DNA of 48,237 nucleotides from NCBI GenBank assembly GCA_001801465.1, contig MGXT01000022.1:1-48237 (forward strand), given 5' to 3'. Below the pieces are notes generated by a model that made no database searches, was not told where the DNA came from, and worked only from the letters and a program-made list of their open reading frames with translations. Shown here one piece after another: positions 28,124 through 36,962 of this stretch (the stretch's first letter is position 1; every line of letters starts with the position of its first letter). A program made the translations under genes and the position numbers. Origin of the DNA: Gammaproteobacteria bacterium RIFCSPHIGHO2_12_FULL_35_23 (lineage in GTDB: Bacteria; Pseudomonadota; Gammaproteobacteria; UBA12402).

Positions 28124-28539
28124 AAAGAGTGATTCATAAATCGGTTATTGTTGTCGCCAAACATCCAACCACCCACCAACTGTTTCGTTTTGGTATTGTC
28201 GGAAGCTTTGCAGCCCTAACCAACTTTATTATTGTGGTTTTACTAGTCGAATTTGGCAAGCTACACCCACTTACTGCAAACGTTTTTGCGTTTATGATCG
28301 CTTTTCAAGTCAGCTTTTATGGACATAAACTCTGGACCTTTTCCTCCAAAGGTAAACACCTTTCTTCTTTAACAAAATTTTTAATTGTATCTGGCTTTGG
28401 CTTTTGTCTAAATGAAAGCTTGTATGCTTTATTTTTGCAAATACTTAAACTACATTATATCCCAGCCTTAATTGTAGTATTAATGATTGTACCCCCCATT
28501 ACTTTCACGCTTAGTAAATTTTGGGCGTTTGCCAAATGA
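28120..28539 (+). CDS. GtrA-like small membrane protein (probable lipid-linked sugar flippase)
   Basis: A 139-residue protein with four predicted transmembrane helices, of the GtrA/DPMS-like family that usually accompanies a GtrB-type glycosyltransferase. Segments FRFGIVGSFAALTNFIIVVL and the following HPLTANVFAFMIAFQVSFYGHKLWTF (in two pieces) match the family. GtrA proteins are thought to flip the polyprenyl-phosphate sugar across the inner membrane. It overlaps the glycosyltransferase gene by 4 bases and the next gene by an ATGA junction, so all three are translationally coupled. Confidence 0.85.
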   Translation: MKRVIHKSVIVVAKHPTTHQLFRFGIVGSFAALTNFIIVVLLVEFGKLHPLTANVFAFMIAFQVSFYGHKLWTFSSKGKHLSSLTKFLIVSGFGFCLNESLYALFLQILKLHYIPALIVVLMIVPPITFTLSKFWAFAK

Positions 28540-29351
28540 AACTCATTACTCTCTGTGCAGATGATTTTGGTTATAATGCAGCCATCTCTCATAGCATTGC
28601 TGCACTCGCCACCCAAAGGCGACTTTCAGCAACTTGCTGCATGACTAATATGCCTTATTGGCCTAAAGCTGTTGAGCTTTTACAAGACATTAAGGATACG
28701 CTAGATATAGGTCTACATCTGAATTTAACTGAGGGTAAAGCACTCTACTTACCTGCAACCAATCAGTTTAATCCCCTACGTAAGTTATTATTTTTGGCTT
28801 TTACTCATCAATTAGATGTCACGCTTATTGCTAATGAAATAAGGTGCCAACTGGATTGTTTTTTTAAAGCTACGGGGCGCTTGCCAGATTTTATTGATGG
28901 TCACGAACATGTCCATCATTTACCAGTAATTCGCGAAGCTTTATTAACTGTTTATGAAGAGTACTATCCAGCACATCAGGCTTATATTCGTATAGCAAGC
29001 AATCCTTTCAATGAAGCACTAAGACAAAGTTTACGCTGTAAAAAAATTATTATTATTGCGCTCACTGGCGCCTTAGCCTTAAAACGTAAGCTCATTGATT
29101 TGAATATTCCTCATAATAACAGTTTTTCAGGAACCTATTCGCTTAATCCAAAAGAAAACTATGCGGCATTATTTAAAAACTTTATTAAGGAAATTTCTCG
29201 GCAAGGAATCATTATGTGTCACCCCGGCAAACAATCAGATCCCTATTTAGATTCCATTGCATTAGCAAGACAACAAGAATATGCATTTTTTAACAGTGAC
29301 TATTTCTCCACTATTTTAACAACGATCAAACTAACTCGTCTAAAAAATTAG
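28536..29351 (+). CDS. ChbG/YdjC (NaxD-like) carbohydrate deacetylase
   Basis: Metal-dependent deacetylase of the ChbG/HpnK/YdjC family, 271 residues from the ATG at 28536, whose ATGA overlaps the gtrA-like stop. A start at 28521 adds five non-family residues. Metal and active-site motifs are visible: CADDFGYN (residues 7-14), GLHLNLTEG (59-67), DGHEHVHHLP (121-130), and near the C-terminus MCHPGKQSDPY. Francisella NaxD in this family removes the acetyl group from undecaprenyl-phosphate GalNAc before FlmK transfers the amino sugar to lipid A. The same neighbours (ArnT-like transferase, GT2) occur here, so this role is likely. A hairpin terminator follows at once. Confidence 0.87.
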   Translation: MKLITLCADDFGYNAAISHSIAALATQRRLSATCCMTNMPYWPKAVELLQDIKDTLDIGLHLNLTEGKALYLPATNQFNPLRKLLFLAFTHQLDVTLIANEIRCQLDCFFKATGRLPDFIDGHEHVHHLPVIREALLTVYEEYYPAHQAYIRIASNPFNEALRQSLRCKKIIIIALTGALALKRKLIDLNIPHNNSFSGTYSLNPKENYAALFKNFIKEISRQGIIMCHPGKQSDPYLDSIALARQQEYAFFNSDYFSTILTTIKLTRLKN

Positions 29352-29378
29352 GTCTAGCTATAGGCCTTATTTTTATTT
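29351..29378 (+). terminator. Rho-independent terminator after the deacetylase gene
   Basis: A hairpin with 6-bp arms (ggtcta and taggcc, one G-T wobble) and a gcta loop begins at the last base of the deacetylase stop codon. It is followed by a T-rich run (ttatttttattt). It would end the glycosyltransferase-gtrA-deacetylase transcript. Confidence 0.55.
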
Positions 29379-29409
29379 ATAGCGATAGGTTTGATATTAA
29401 GGGAACCCT

Positions 29410-30202
29410 ATGCCAACGATTAACATTAATAACACATCATTCTACTATGAATTAGCAGGTTCAGGACAACCCTTAGTATTAATTCATGGTTATACAGCTG
29501 ATTCAACTGCTTGGGGCCCTTTACCTGATTTATTAACCAAACATTTAAAAGTATTACGTTTAGATAATCGTGGCGCTGGCCAAACTCAGGATGATGGCAG
29601 AGCATTAAGTGCTGAACTCATGCCTTAATGATGTCATAGCAATTACCGAAGCCCTAGGCCTAAAAAATCTTCATGTTGCAAGCTGTTCAATGGGCGGCGC
29701 CATTGCTCAACAAGTGGCTATTCGTCATCCAAACAAATTAAATTAATTAATTATTATGGTCTCTGTAGCTAAATGGCGTGAAGCCATGTTACGGGGACTA
29801 CAATCCTTATTAATCATGTGCCAGCAAAACATCGATTTTGAAATAATTTTTAAAGCTAATTTAGGCTGGATATTTGGTCAACAATATTTATCAGATCCAA
29901 ACAATATAGAATCCTTTAAACAGTTTATTTTAACGAATCCCTATCCACAAACTCTAGCTAATCAAGAGCGTCAATTTAAAGTCTTGGAACAATTTGACAG
30001 TAGAGACCAATTAAAGCTTATTAGTGCGCCTACTTTAGTTATTTATGGGAAAGAGGATTTACTTTCCCTGCAATTTGAAGACAAATATTTAGCAAAAAAT
30101 ATTAAGGAAGCAAAGTTTTCTATTCTTCCCGGGGCACATCTTTTATGGCTGGAAAGCCCTGATATTCTCGCTAATACCATCATTACTTTTTTAAAAAATT
30201 AA
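29410..30202 (+). pseudogene. Alpha/beta hydrolase, broken by a frameshift and a stop
   Basis: The first part (29410-29628) encodes a normal alpha/beta-hydrolase N-terminus with LVLIHGYTADSTAWG (oxyanion-hole HG motif) and RLDNRGAGQT. The frame breaks at about 29610-29630; the remainder continues in the next frame as DVIAITEALGLKNLHV, then SCSMGGAIAQQVAIRHP with the nucleophile Ser. It then hits an in-frame TAA at 29744-29746 inside the sequence NKLN-stop-LIIMVS. After that it is open to 30202, with a C-terminal GAHLLWLESPD segment holding the catalytic His. One frameshift and one nonsense codon within 140 bases indicate a pseudogene, unless both are sequencing errors. A weak aaggg lies before the ATG. 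Confidence 0.82.
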
Positions 30203-30211
30203 TGGTAGATT

Positions 30212-31093
30212 TCAAACCAAGGGTTTATTCATCAGGCGTTCTAATATTTTTAGAGGTGATCGCTCAGGGTAAGTCATCGCCTGTACTGGCAAATAAAACG
30301 TTTGTTCTAAACAAAATTGGCCTGAGATAACTGCGTGCGGAACTTGATCAGTAAAAACCAACCAAGTAGTTTCTGCGGGTAACTCAATCATTTGATTAAG
30401 CGGATCATCCTGATAAGCCTGATCCTTTTTCATGAGGTCATGTAACTGAAGCATGGCCGCATCATAATTAGTTTGTAAACCGCGCGTAATATTAACTGAA
30501 TTAAGAAGGTGACGAACCAAAGAATTTTTGGTTTTTAAGTGTGGTAAAAAACGCGCTGCTACTTTTTCAAAATTTTCACCTACTCGCCAAACTCTGGGTT
30601 CTCGATTAAGGTTAATGTTACTAAATACTCGCAAAATACGCCAACCTTGCGTAGGACTAGCAGGAAAAGCATCTGTATGAAGCAAACGATCATCTTTTCG
30701 ATTAGACAAATTGGTGCGATCAAAAGCTTCAACCGGACGATAACTAGTCCGCGCAAGCTGAATAGACTTTGTATAGTGTGGAAACAAACTATTAACTAAT
30801 ATATTTGCTTGGTTAGCATAGCGTGCTAATAATTGTTGTAGTTTTTGATGGAGCTCCCCGATATAGCTATCGCCTTTAGTTTTCTGGAGCCGCCAATCAT
30901 AACTAACATTTTTTCTTTTTGGTTCCACTGCTTGTGCAGTAAGAAACTGTGTTTCTTCTGCTAAGAGTTTAAAAGATAAATAAGGCAATAGCAGTATGCT
31001 ACCTGCCTCCAAAGCATCGACAGCTTGAGCACACATTGTTACTGTTGGCTCTGCATCAAAATGCTCAATTAAAATAGGCGTTATTCTTTCCAT
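30212..31093 (-). CDS. Probable Kdo hydroxylase (KdoO), Fe(II)/2-oxoglutarate dioxygenase
   Basis: A 293-residue protein resembling the Kdo hydroxylase family, which converts the outer Kdo of lipid A inner core to Ko. It shows the iron-binding facial triad of 2-oxoglutarate dioxygenases: HTD at 139-141 (LLHTDAFPASPTQGWRILRV) and a distal His253 (VPHAVISGQF), with QTFYLP after it. Family length is about 290-300. A good aaggt ribosome binding site sits before the ATG. It follows the VOC gene by 8 bases and is probably in its transcript. Together with the glycosyltransferase module 1 kb away it points to modified lipid A. The family call rests on memory of sequence patterns. Confidence 0.72.
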   Translation of the reverse strand: MERITPILIEHFDAEPTVTMCAQAVDALEAGSILLLPYLSFKLLAEETQFLTAQAVEPKRKNVSYDWRLQKTKGDSYIGELHQKLQQLLARYANQANILVNSLFPHYTKSIQLARTSYRPVEAFDRTNLSNRKDDRLLHTDAFPASPTQGWRILRVFSNINLNREPRVWRVGENFEKVAARFLPHLKTKNSLVRHLLNSVNITRGLQTNYDAAMLQLHDLMKKDQAYQDDPLNQMIELPAETTWLVFTDQVPHAVISGQFCLEQTFYLPVQAMTYPERSPLKILERLMNKPLV

Positions 31094-31101
31094 ATTTTAC
31101 C

Positions 31102-31530
31102 TTATTGATGATCTGCCACATTCGTTGCAAAACTCCAGGCATAACCATCTAAATCAGTTACCTGAAAAATCCGATCTCCCCAAAACTGATCAGCAGGCTC
31201 AGCAATAATTTTTGCTACAGACTGCTTTACCTTTTTATAAAACTCATCAACTGCTTCGCAATAAAGGTACAAAGTAATAGGTGGTTGATAGTTACCTTGA
31301 CAAGGAGTTTGTGCCTTACTGCCACACATACCAGCTTGACCACACATGATAACAATATCTTTATATTTTAATTCGGCATGAAACATATTACCTGATTCAT
31401 CAGCTGCTGTACTTAAAATTTCAAATCCAAAAACCTGGTGATAAAAATCAACAGCCTTACCAACATCAGCAACGGTTAAGTAAGGAACTATCCAAGACAT
31501 AGGAGTAGGCTTTGCGGGTCTTTTATTCAT
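31102..31530 (-). CDS. VOC (glyoxalase/bleomycin-resistance fold) protein
   Basis: A 142-residue single VOC-domain protein. The family start IVPYLTVADVGKAVDFYHQVFGFEIL is clear (given in part). ALKYKD-like and VTDLDGYAWSFATNV segments fit the second beta-alpha-beta-beta-beta unit (QVTDLDGYAWSF). Members include glyoxalase, fosfomycin and bleomycin resistance proteins and dioxygenases; which one this is cannot be decided. It has a ggaag ribosome binding site. It starts about 70 bases beyond a terminator hairpin, so it should have its own promoter. The Kdo hydroxylase gene follows after 8 bases. Confidence 0.83.
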   Translation of the reverse strand: MNKRPAKPTPMSWIVPYLTVADVGKAVDFYHQVFGFEILSTAADESGNMFHAELKYKDIVIMCGQAGMCGSKAQTPCQGNYQPPITLYLYCEAVDEFYKKVKQSVAKIIAEPADQFWGDRIFQVTDLDGYAWSFATNVADHQ

Positions 31531-31602
31531 GATTACTTCCTTTTTTTAAAGAAAGTAAGTTTACAAAGATCACCTTAAAATAGCAATTAACTAATTGCCC
31601 AT

Positions 31603-31630
31603 AAAAAATCCCGATAGTAATCGGGATTTT
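31603..31630 (-). terminator. Terminator downstream of the 185-residue gene
   Basis: A perfect 11-bp stem (31605-31615 with 31620-31630) and a 4-base loop (agta). On the minus strand it is followed by a run of T. It lies just after the end of the minus-strand gene at 31656-32213 and is the best terminator in the window. Confidence 0.85.
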
Positions 31631-31655
31631 AATCATTCCTATTTAATGAAAGGGT

Positions 31656-32213
31656 TTACTTAGGTCCAGAACGCCAAGCATTTTTAGTCGTGTGAGCTTC
31701 TCCTGGCTTGCCCGTAACCACTTCATCAAGTTTTACCGCTGTAGCTGCATTTGATTTTGGTTTATTATGAAACCCTGCTGGATTGGTTGAAAGCCGTAAC
31801 GGATAAACTACCTTACCAGAAGCTATCCTATCCATAACACGTCGATAAGCTTCTTCAGGCGTGGGTTCTACTAATAAGATAGTGGCACCAGAAATAACTA
31901 AGGGGTCCAAGGCTGCTGAAGTAAGATTAGTGACAGTTGCTCCTGTGGTGGCCACCAATTCTGCCCGCAGAAGATCTGCAAATAAACGACCATTACGATC
32001 TGCACCAGCGAGTAATATTTCAGGAGGAACATCTCTTCTCACTGATAGAATAAAATTAGCCTCTCTACCATTGATATTTAAAGCTACTCTTGCAGTAGCC
32101 CATTCTTCAGTACTCCCTGCTAACAAATTTGCACCGGGTAAAATTAAGTCAGCAATAGCTGCTCTTACGGTTGGGGCAGTAATTGAAACAGCTGGTAAAT
32201 CTGTAACTGGCAT
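31656..32213 (-). CDS. Unknown 185-residue protein
   Basis: I do not recognise the family. It has a good aaggaat ribosome binding site before the ATG and a strong terminator after its stop, so it is a real monocistronic gene. The protein has no signal peptide or membrane segment and is rich in Ala, Val and Thr. A central stretch, VLLAGADR-like (EILLAGADRNGRLFADLLRA), is followed by LEVEPTPEEAYRRVMDRI-like helices (VEPTPEEAYRRVMDRIASG). The last 45 residues are polar, with KPKSN and KPGEAHTTKN. By eye its base composition is less AT-rich than its neighbours, which might indicate transfer. A Dot/Icm effector is possible but unproven. Confidence 0.72.
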   Translation of the reverse strand: MPVTDLPAVSITAPTVRAAIADLILPGANLLAGSTEEWATARVALNINGREANFILSVRRDVPPEILLAGADRNGRLFADLLRAELVATTGATVTNLTSAALDPLVISGATILLVEPTPEEAYRRVMDRIASGKVVYPLRLSTNPAGFHNKPKSNAATAVKLDEVVTGKPGEAHTTKNAWRSGPK

Positions 32214-32328
32214 ATTTATTCCTTATTTATTTTATAGTTATAGTATAAAGTATTAATCTTAAGAAAAACTTAATGAATTTATAGAACCTAAATTATTTCC
32301 TACTTTTTATATGGATCAACTTATTGAT

Positions 32329-33102
32329 TTATAATGAAAACTCATACTCTATAACCACTGGCGCATGATCTGAAAAACGTTGTTTTTTATAAATCTCTGC
32401 TTGTTTAACAACCTTAGCTAATCCTGCCGTTATCACCTGGTAATCTATCCGCCAACCGACATTTTTTGTCCAGGCTTGGCCTCGGTTTGACCACCAAGTA
32501 TATTCTTCAGCGGCCTGATTAAAAACTCGAAAACCGTCAATCAAGCCTATTTTAGTAAATACTTTATCCATCCAAGCTCGTTCTTCAGGTAAGCAACCTG
32601 AATTTTTTTGATTGCTTTTAAAATTTTTAATATCTATTTCCTTATGCACGATATTCCAATCGCCACAAATTACCCACTCATTTCTCAATTTATTGATTTT
32701 TTTAAGACTTTCTTCATATTGGCGTAAAAAATCAAATTTTACAGCTTGCCGTTCTGGGCTACTAGTCCCAGAAGGTAAATAAAGACTTGCTACACTTAAG
32801 CATGGAAAATCTAATTGTATATAACGTCCTTCTTGATCAGCTATCGGCCAACCTAAAGTTTTAACTACTGACAAGGGTTTATGTTTGCTATAAATAGCAA
32901 CGCCACTATAACCTGGTTTAGTCGCTTCACTACAATAATATTGATATCCTTCAGGCGAAAAAATTTGATCAGTTAATTGACAAAGCTGGGCTTTAGTTTC
33001 TTGCAAACAGACAAAATCCGCCCGCTGGCTTGCCAACCATTCAAAAAAACCTTTTTTTGCTGCAGACCTGATACCATTCACATTAGCAGTAATAATTTTC
33101 AT
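32329..33102 (-). CDS. xthA: Exodeoxyribonuclease III (XthA)
   Basis: Base-excision repair nuclease and AP endonuclease of the EEP superfamily. The 257-residue protein has the start MKIITANVNGIRSAAKKGF. The metal-binding Glu is in CLQETKAQ. Further motifs are YSGVAIYSK, the GDWNIVHKEIDIKN catalytic segment, and the C-terminal SDHAPVVIEYEF with the active-site Asp-His pair. It is monocistronic as seen, divergent from the AsmA-like gene. E. coli XthA has 268 residues. Confidence 0.94.
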   Translation of the reverse strand: MKIITANVNGIRSAAKKGFFEWLASQRADFVCLQETKAQLCQLTDQIFSPEGYQYYCSEATKPGYSGVAIYSKHKPLSVVKTLGWPIADQEGRYIQLDFPCLSVASLYLPSGTSSPERQAVKFDFLRQYEESLKKINKLRNEWVICGDWNIVHKEIDIKNFKSNQKNSGCLPEERAWMDKVFTKIGLIDGFRVFNQAAEEYTWWSNRGQAWTKNVGWRIDYQVITAGLAKVVKQAEIYKKQRFSDHAPVVIEYEFSL

Positions 33103-33232
33103 TGCTTACTCTTCGTTTAAAATCCAGCACTTTAACCATTTCCGGCCAACTATTCAAACTTAACCTTGCTATTGTTTATCTAATTATTAGTGAATACAAT
33201 ACAGCTATCAATTACTTAATAGGATGATTATT

Positions 33233-34747
33233 ATGAAAACCTTGTTAAAAGTTTTACTTACCATTGTTGCAATCATCCTTTTATTATTCATTCTGAGTTT
33301 TATTACCCTCTCTTACTTAATAAGCTCCAATAACATAAAAAATATGCTAATTCGTCAGGTTAATCAACACACCGGCCTACAATTAACCATTGCGGATCTT
33401 AAATGGTCATTATTTCCCACACTTAAAATTCAAATTGATAACGCTTCTTTAAGTAATGCGCCTGATTTTGGCCCAACACCTTTAGCCACCTTAGGCCATA
33501 TTTATGCAGGAGTAAAATTAATACCTTTATTTCATAATAAAGTCATTACTACAGGTTTTACTGTGGAAAACTTAACTTTAAATTTAACAAAAAATAAAGC
33601 CGGCATTAGTAACTGGCAAGTTTTTAATACTAACGCTCATTATCGCAATGCTATAAAAAATAAAAAAACCTTCAATAAGGCGATGGCAACTGCTCCAGCT
33701 GTGGTATTTTTTAACTCTCCTTATATTACAATCTCTAATATCAACATTAATTATGTCAACCAACAAACTGGACAGCATTTTTTATTAAGTAACGCCGATT
33801 TTCAGGCAAACAATATTACTAATAATCAGTTTTTTCCTTTTAAAACTAGTGTCAATTTTACTAACCAACAACCCTATACTCGCATTATCTTTCATGCTAC
33901 TGGCCAAGCTTTATTGGATCCAAACGGTTCCTTTTTATTAAAAAACGTTAATCTTAATAATAGTATTACTAATCAATCAGGAACTTCTCAACTAACAATC
34001 ACCAATTTAAATACCAAAATTCATTTTGGACAAAATAAAATTATTATTAATCCTTTTACTGCAACACTTTATGGTGGCAATCTTGCTGGTAAAGCAATGA
34101 TTATTACTAATGCTAAAACGACCAACTACCTAATAAATGGTCAATTTAATACTATACAAGCACAAAACTTATTAGCAGATTTATATGGCTATACTAAATT
34201 TACTGGTGTAGGAAATGTTAGCTTTAATCTTGCTAGCAGTGGAAATACACAAACAGCTTTCCTGCAAAATTTAGATGGTAATGGTAGCATTAGCTTAAAT
34301 AATGCTGGCTTTCTAAGTTTTGACTGGGGATATGCTTATCGAAATGCTATGTCATTACTGCAAACTGGAAAACCCCTATCTGGTAGTGGCAACAGTATGA
34401 CTAAACTTGGTTTCATTAAAGCCAATTATACTATTACCAATGGCATAATCTCCACAAATAACCTGACGCTTACTACACCTATTTTAGAAGTAAATGGCAC
34501 AGGCTCAGCTAATTTAAATAATCAGCAAGTAAACCTACGTTTAATTGCTACAGGTGTGAAAGGTAGTTTAGATAATTTAACTCAAAGTACTCCCAGTATC
34601 CCCTTTAATGTAACAGGCACTTTTAATAGTGTCACGGTACTACCTGATTTATCAGGCTTATTAACCAATCAGCTCAAACAACAAATTCAAAACCAGTTGA
34701 GTAAAAAACTAAAAAGTTTAAATATAAACAATCTTCTAGGACAATAA
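33233..34747 (+). CDS. AsmA-family protein
   Basis: Envelope protein of the AsmA family (bridge-like lipid-transfer related in family knowledge). I chose the ATG at 33233, with agga upstream, giving 504 residues; the ATG at 33224 would bury the ribosome binding site. An N-terminal membrane anchor (about residues 4-30) is followed by a periplasmic beta-rich domain. The start IRQVNQHTGLQLTIADLKWSLFP (in two pieces) is typical of AsmA. The C-terminal part has AsmA-like SLNNAGFLSFDWGYAYRNAMSLL (in part). Asn is very frequent. It heads a + strand block with mutY and yggX, the usual order in Legionellales. Confidence 0.85.
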   Translation: MKTLLKVLLTIVAIILLLFILSFITLSYLISSNNIKNMLIRQVNQHTGLQLTIADLKWSLFPTLKIQIDNASLSNAPDFGPTPLATLGHIYAGVKLIPLFHNKVITTGFTVENLTLNLTKNKAGISNWQVFNTNAHYRNAIKNKKTFNKAMATAPAVVFFNSPYITISNININYVNQQTGQHFLLSNADFQANNITNNQFFPFKTSVNFTNQQPYTRIIFHATGQALLDPNGSFLLKNVNLNNSITNQSGTSQLTITNLNTKIHFGQNKIIINPFTATLYGGNLAGKAMIITNAKTTNYLINGQFNTIQAQNLLADLYGYTKFTGVGNVSFNLASSGNTQTAFLQNLDGNGSISLNNAGFLSFDWGYAYRNAMSLLQTGKPLSGSGNSMTKLGFIKANYTITNGIISTNNLTLTTPILEVNGTGSANLNNQQVNLRLIATGVKGSLDNLTQSTPSIPFNVTGTFNSVTVLPDLSGLLTNQLKQQIQNQLSKKLKSLNINNLLGQ

Positions 34748-34782
34748 TTAGCTTACTACAAAACTATTAAGCTTATTATTCT

Positions 34783-35865
34783 ATGACCAATATGAATGTT
34801 AATACAAAAAAGTTTCACCGCTTAGTCGTTAATTGGTATAAAAAGCACGGAAGAAAAAATTTACCTTGGCAACAAGGCATTTCTCCTTACCGGGTTTGGT
34901 TATCAGAAATTATGCTACAGCAAACCCAGGTCACTACGGTCATTCCCTATTTTGAAAAATTTATCAAACGTTTCCCTACCATTCAACAATTGGCTAAAGC
35001 AACCTTAGATGAAGTTAACCATCTTTGGGCAGGTTTAGGTTATTACTCAAGAGCCAGAAACTTACATAAAACAGCACAAATTGTTCATCAACAATATAAC
35101 AATAAATTCCCAAGCTCTTTACAGGAGTTAATGTTACTACCAGGCATTGGGCGCTCTACAGCAGGCGCTATTTTATCGCTAAGCATGGAAATCCCTGCGC
35201 CCATTTTAGACGGCAATGTCAAACGAGTATTAAGCAGAGTATTTGCTATTGCTGGCTGGCCAGAAGAGCGCGCCGCTCAAAAGCGATTGTGGGAGCTTGC
35301 TACCTATTATACGCCTGCACAGCAAGTTAAAGCTTACACTCAAGCTATGATGGATTTAGGGGCCATGGTTTGTACGAAAAGCAATCCTCAATGTATTCAT
35401 TGTCCTTTGATAAAAATTTGTCAAGCCCGACAATTAAATCAAATAAATCTCTTCCCCGGGCGCAAACCTAAAATTTCACTACCAATTAAATCAACTTATT
35501 TACTCATTATTGCTAATTCAGAACAGGCTGTATTATTAGAAAAGCGGGCACCTGTAGGAATTTGGGGCGGCCTATGGAGTTTACCTGAATGCCAAGAGCT
35601 TAAAGATTTAAAAACGCTTCTTAAACAACGCTACGGCTTACTATTAAAAAAACATCAGGCTTATCCTAATTTTCGGCATAGCTTTACTCATTTTCATTTA
35701 GAAATCACCCCCGTTCTTATAGAAGCTTCACTGGGCCCTAAACATCAGATAGCAGAAACTAATAGAATCTGGTATAAGGAAACTACCAATCAATTAGGTT
35801 TGCCAAAACCCGTTTCCCAATTAATGAGGCGATACGCTAAAGGAGAATTAACATGGCAAAAATGA
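34783..35865 (+). CDS. mutY: MutY, A/G-specific adenine glycosylase
   Basis: DNA glycosylase that removes adenine mispaired with 8-oxoguanine. The 360-residue protein has the N-terminal [26 protein letters not shown] (in two pieces), with catalytic Glu42. The helix-hairpin-helix [13 protein letters not shown] precedes catalytic Asp143 in LDGNVKRVL. The [4Fe-4S] cysteines are C197, C204, C207 and C213 in Cx6Cx2Cx5C spacing. A C-terminal NUDIX-like 8-oxoG recognition domain follows, with [11 protein letters not shown]. It overlaps yggX by 13 bases, suggesting coupling. Confidence 0.96.
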   Translation: MTNMNVNTKKFHRLVVNWYKKHGRKNLPWQQGISPYRVWLSEIMLQQTQVTTVIPYFEKFIKRFPTIQQLAKATLDEVNHLWAGLGYYSRARNLHKTAQIVHQQYNNKFPSSLQELMLLPGIGRSTAGAILSLSMEIPAPILDGNVKRVLSRVFAIAGWPEERAAQKRLWELATYYTPAQQVKAYTQAMMDLGAMVCTKSNPQCIHCPLIKICQARQLNQINLFPGRKPKISLPIKSTYLLIIANSEQAVLLEKRAPVGIWGGLWSLPECQELKDLKTLLKQRYGLLLKKHQAYPNFRHSFTHFHLEITPVLIEASLGPKHQIAETNRIWYKETTNQLGLPKPVSQLMRRYAKGELTWQK

Positions 35866-36128
35866 TTTACTGCCAAAAATTAAAAAAACAAGCTGAAGCC
35901 TTAACCTTTCAACCCTATCCTGGTGAACTTGGCAAGCGTGTTTTAGAAAATATTTCTCAAGAAGCATGGCAAGCCTGGCTTAATCATCAAACCATGCTCA
36001 TTAATGAATATCGCTTAAATATGCTAGAAGCTGATGCCAGAAAATTTTTAAAAGATGAAATGGAAAAATTTTTATTTGGCGAAGGTAGTGAAAAACCGCA
36101 AGGCTATGTTCCTAAAGAGGTAAAGTAA
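35853..36128 (+). CDS. yggX: YggX, probable Fe(2+)-trafficking protein
   Basis: A small cytoplasmic protein linked in enterics to iron trafficking and protection of Fe-S enzymes such as MutY from oxidation. The 91-residue length equals that of E. coli. Conserved features are [12 protein letters not shown] with the single Cys, [25 protein letters not shown] and the C-terminal YVPKEVK. A ggag ribosome binding site lies within the end of mutY, and the reading frames overlap by 13 bases. mutY-yggX pairing is common in gammaproteobacteria. Confidence 0.95.
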   Translation: MAKMIYCQKLKKQAEALTFQPYPGELGKRVLENISQEAWQAWLNHQTMLINEYRLNMLEADARKFLKDEMEKFLFGEGSEKPQGYVPKEVK

Positions 36129-36134
36129 CCATAA

Positions 36135-36962
36135 ATGATAGACATTAATAAGTTTATTCTTCATTTAACAAACCACCTTTCTATTCAAGGTATTGTTTGT
36201 TATGGCTCCTATGCACTAGCACTTAATGATGAAAAATCTGACATTGATTTATTAATTTTAATGAAAGAAGAAATTCCTAATCAACAAATTCGCCGTCAAT
36301 GTTATCAGCAGTTTCCTGCTTTAACCGTTATTTCTTTTGCTGAAGAAACCATGAATGCTGGCAACTGGGATAACTCCTGGTCACCTGTTAATGATAAATT
36401 AATTCTTCATCATCAACCTCTTGATATTGGTTATAATACGACTACTTGGGTAGATAAAGTGATCAACAATTTAATTATCAAGCAACAAACTTCTTTTCCT
36501 GAGTTTCCGTTTCGGCCTTATTCTTTTTTAGGACTTTTGGAGTCAGCTAAAATTTTTTATGACAAGGACGATTTTATACAAAATCATTTAAAAAAAATTA
36601 GGCCTATGCCTTTAACATTAAAAGAAAAAATCATTAGGGAGTTCCTGCCTATTTTAATAGAAAGTCATCAAGAACTATTGGATTATTCGGAACGTAATAT
36701 TGGGATTTTAGCTTTTCAGTTTCATTTAGGTAGAGGTCTTGATGCCTTAGAACAAGTGCTTTTTGCTATTAATAACGTTTATCACCCAGCTTCCAAATAT
36801 ATAGAATATTTTTTATTGCGTTTAAAATATCAACCGCCAGGTTTGGCTGATTTTATTCACTCCACTTTACCAAAATTTTATGAAAATAAAAAAGCTGTCG
36901 TTGATTTTTTCAAAACTGCACTTGATTTTATAGAAAATAAAACCCTTAATACAACTGGTTAG
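36135..36962 (+). CDS. Nucleotidyltransferase-fold protein
   Basis: A 275-residue protein with the polymerase-beta-type nucleotidyltransferase motif near the N-terminus: GSYALALNDEKSDIDLLILM, i.e. a GS followed by DxD. The rest is helical, with a histidine pair around HHQPLDIGYN and an aromatic-rich C-terminus that could be a substrate-binding domain. It starts 6 bases after yggX with no separate ribosome binding site of note, so it is probably cotranscribed. MNT/KNTase-like aminoglycoside or toxin-antitoxin relatives are possible; no HEPN partner is seen. Function is unknown. Confidence 0.78.
   Translation: MIDINKFILHLTNHLSIQGIVCYGSYALALNDEKSDIDLLILMKEEIPNQQIRRQCYQQFPALTVISFAEETMNAGNWDNSWSPVNDKLILHHQPLDIGYNTTTWVDKVINNLIIKQQTSFPEFPFRPYSFLGLLESAKIFYDKDDFIQNHLKKIRPMPLTLKEKIIREFLPILIESHQELLDYSERNIGILAFQFHLGRGLDALEQVLFAINNVYHPASKYIEYFLLRLKYQPPGLADFIHSTLPKFYENKKAVVDFFKTALDFIENKTLNTTG

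Noticed and set aside
29756..30202. A separate short gene of 148 codons
   Set aside because: It is the C-terminal part of the broken alpha/beta hydrolase, in the same frame as the preceding stretch and cut off by one TAA.
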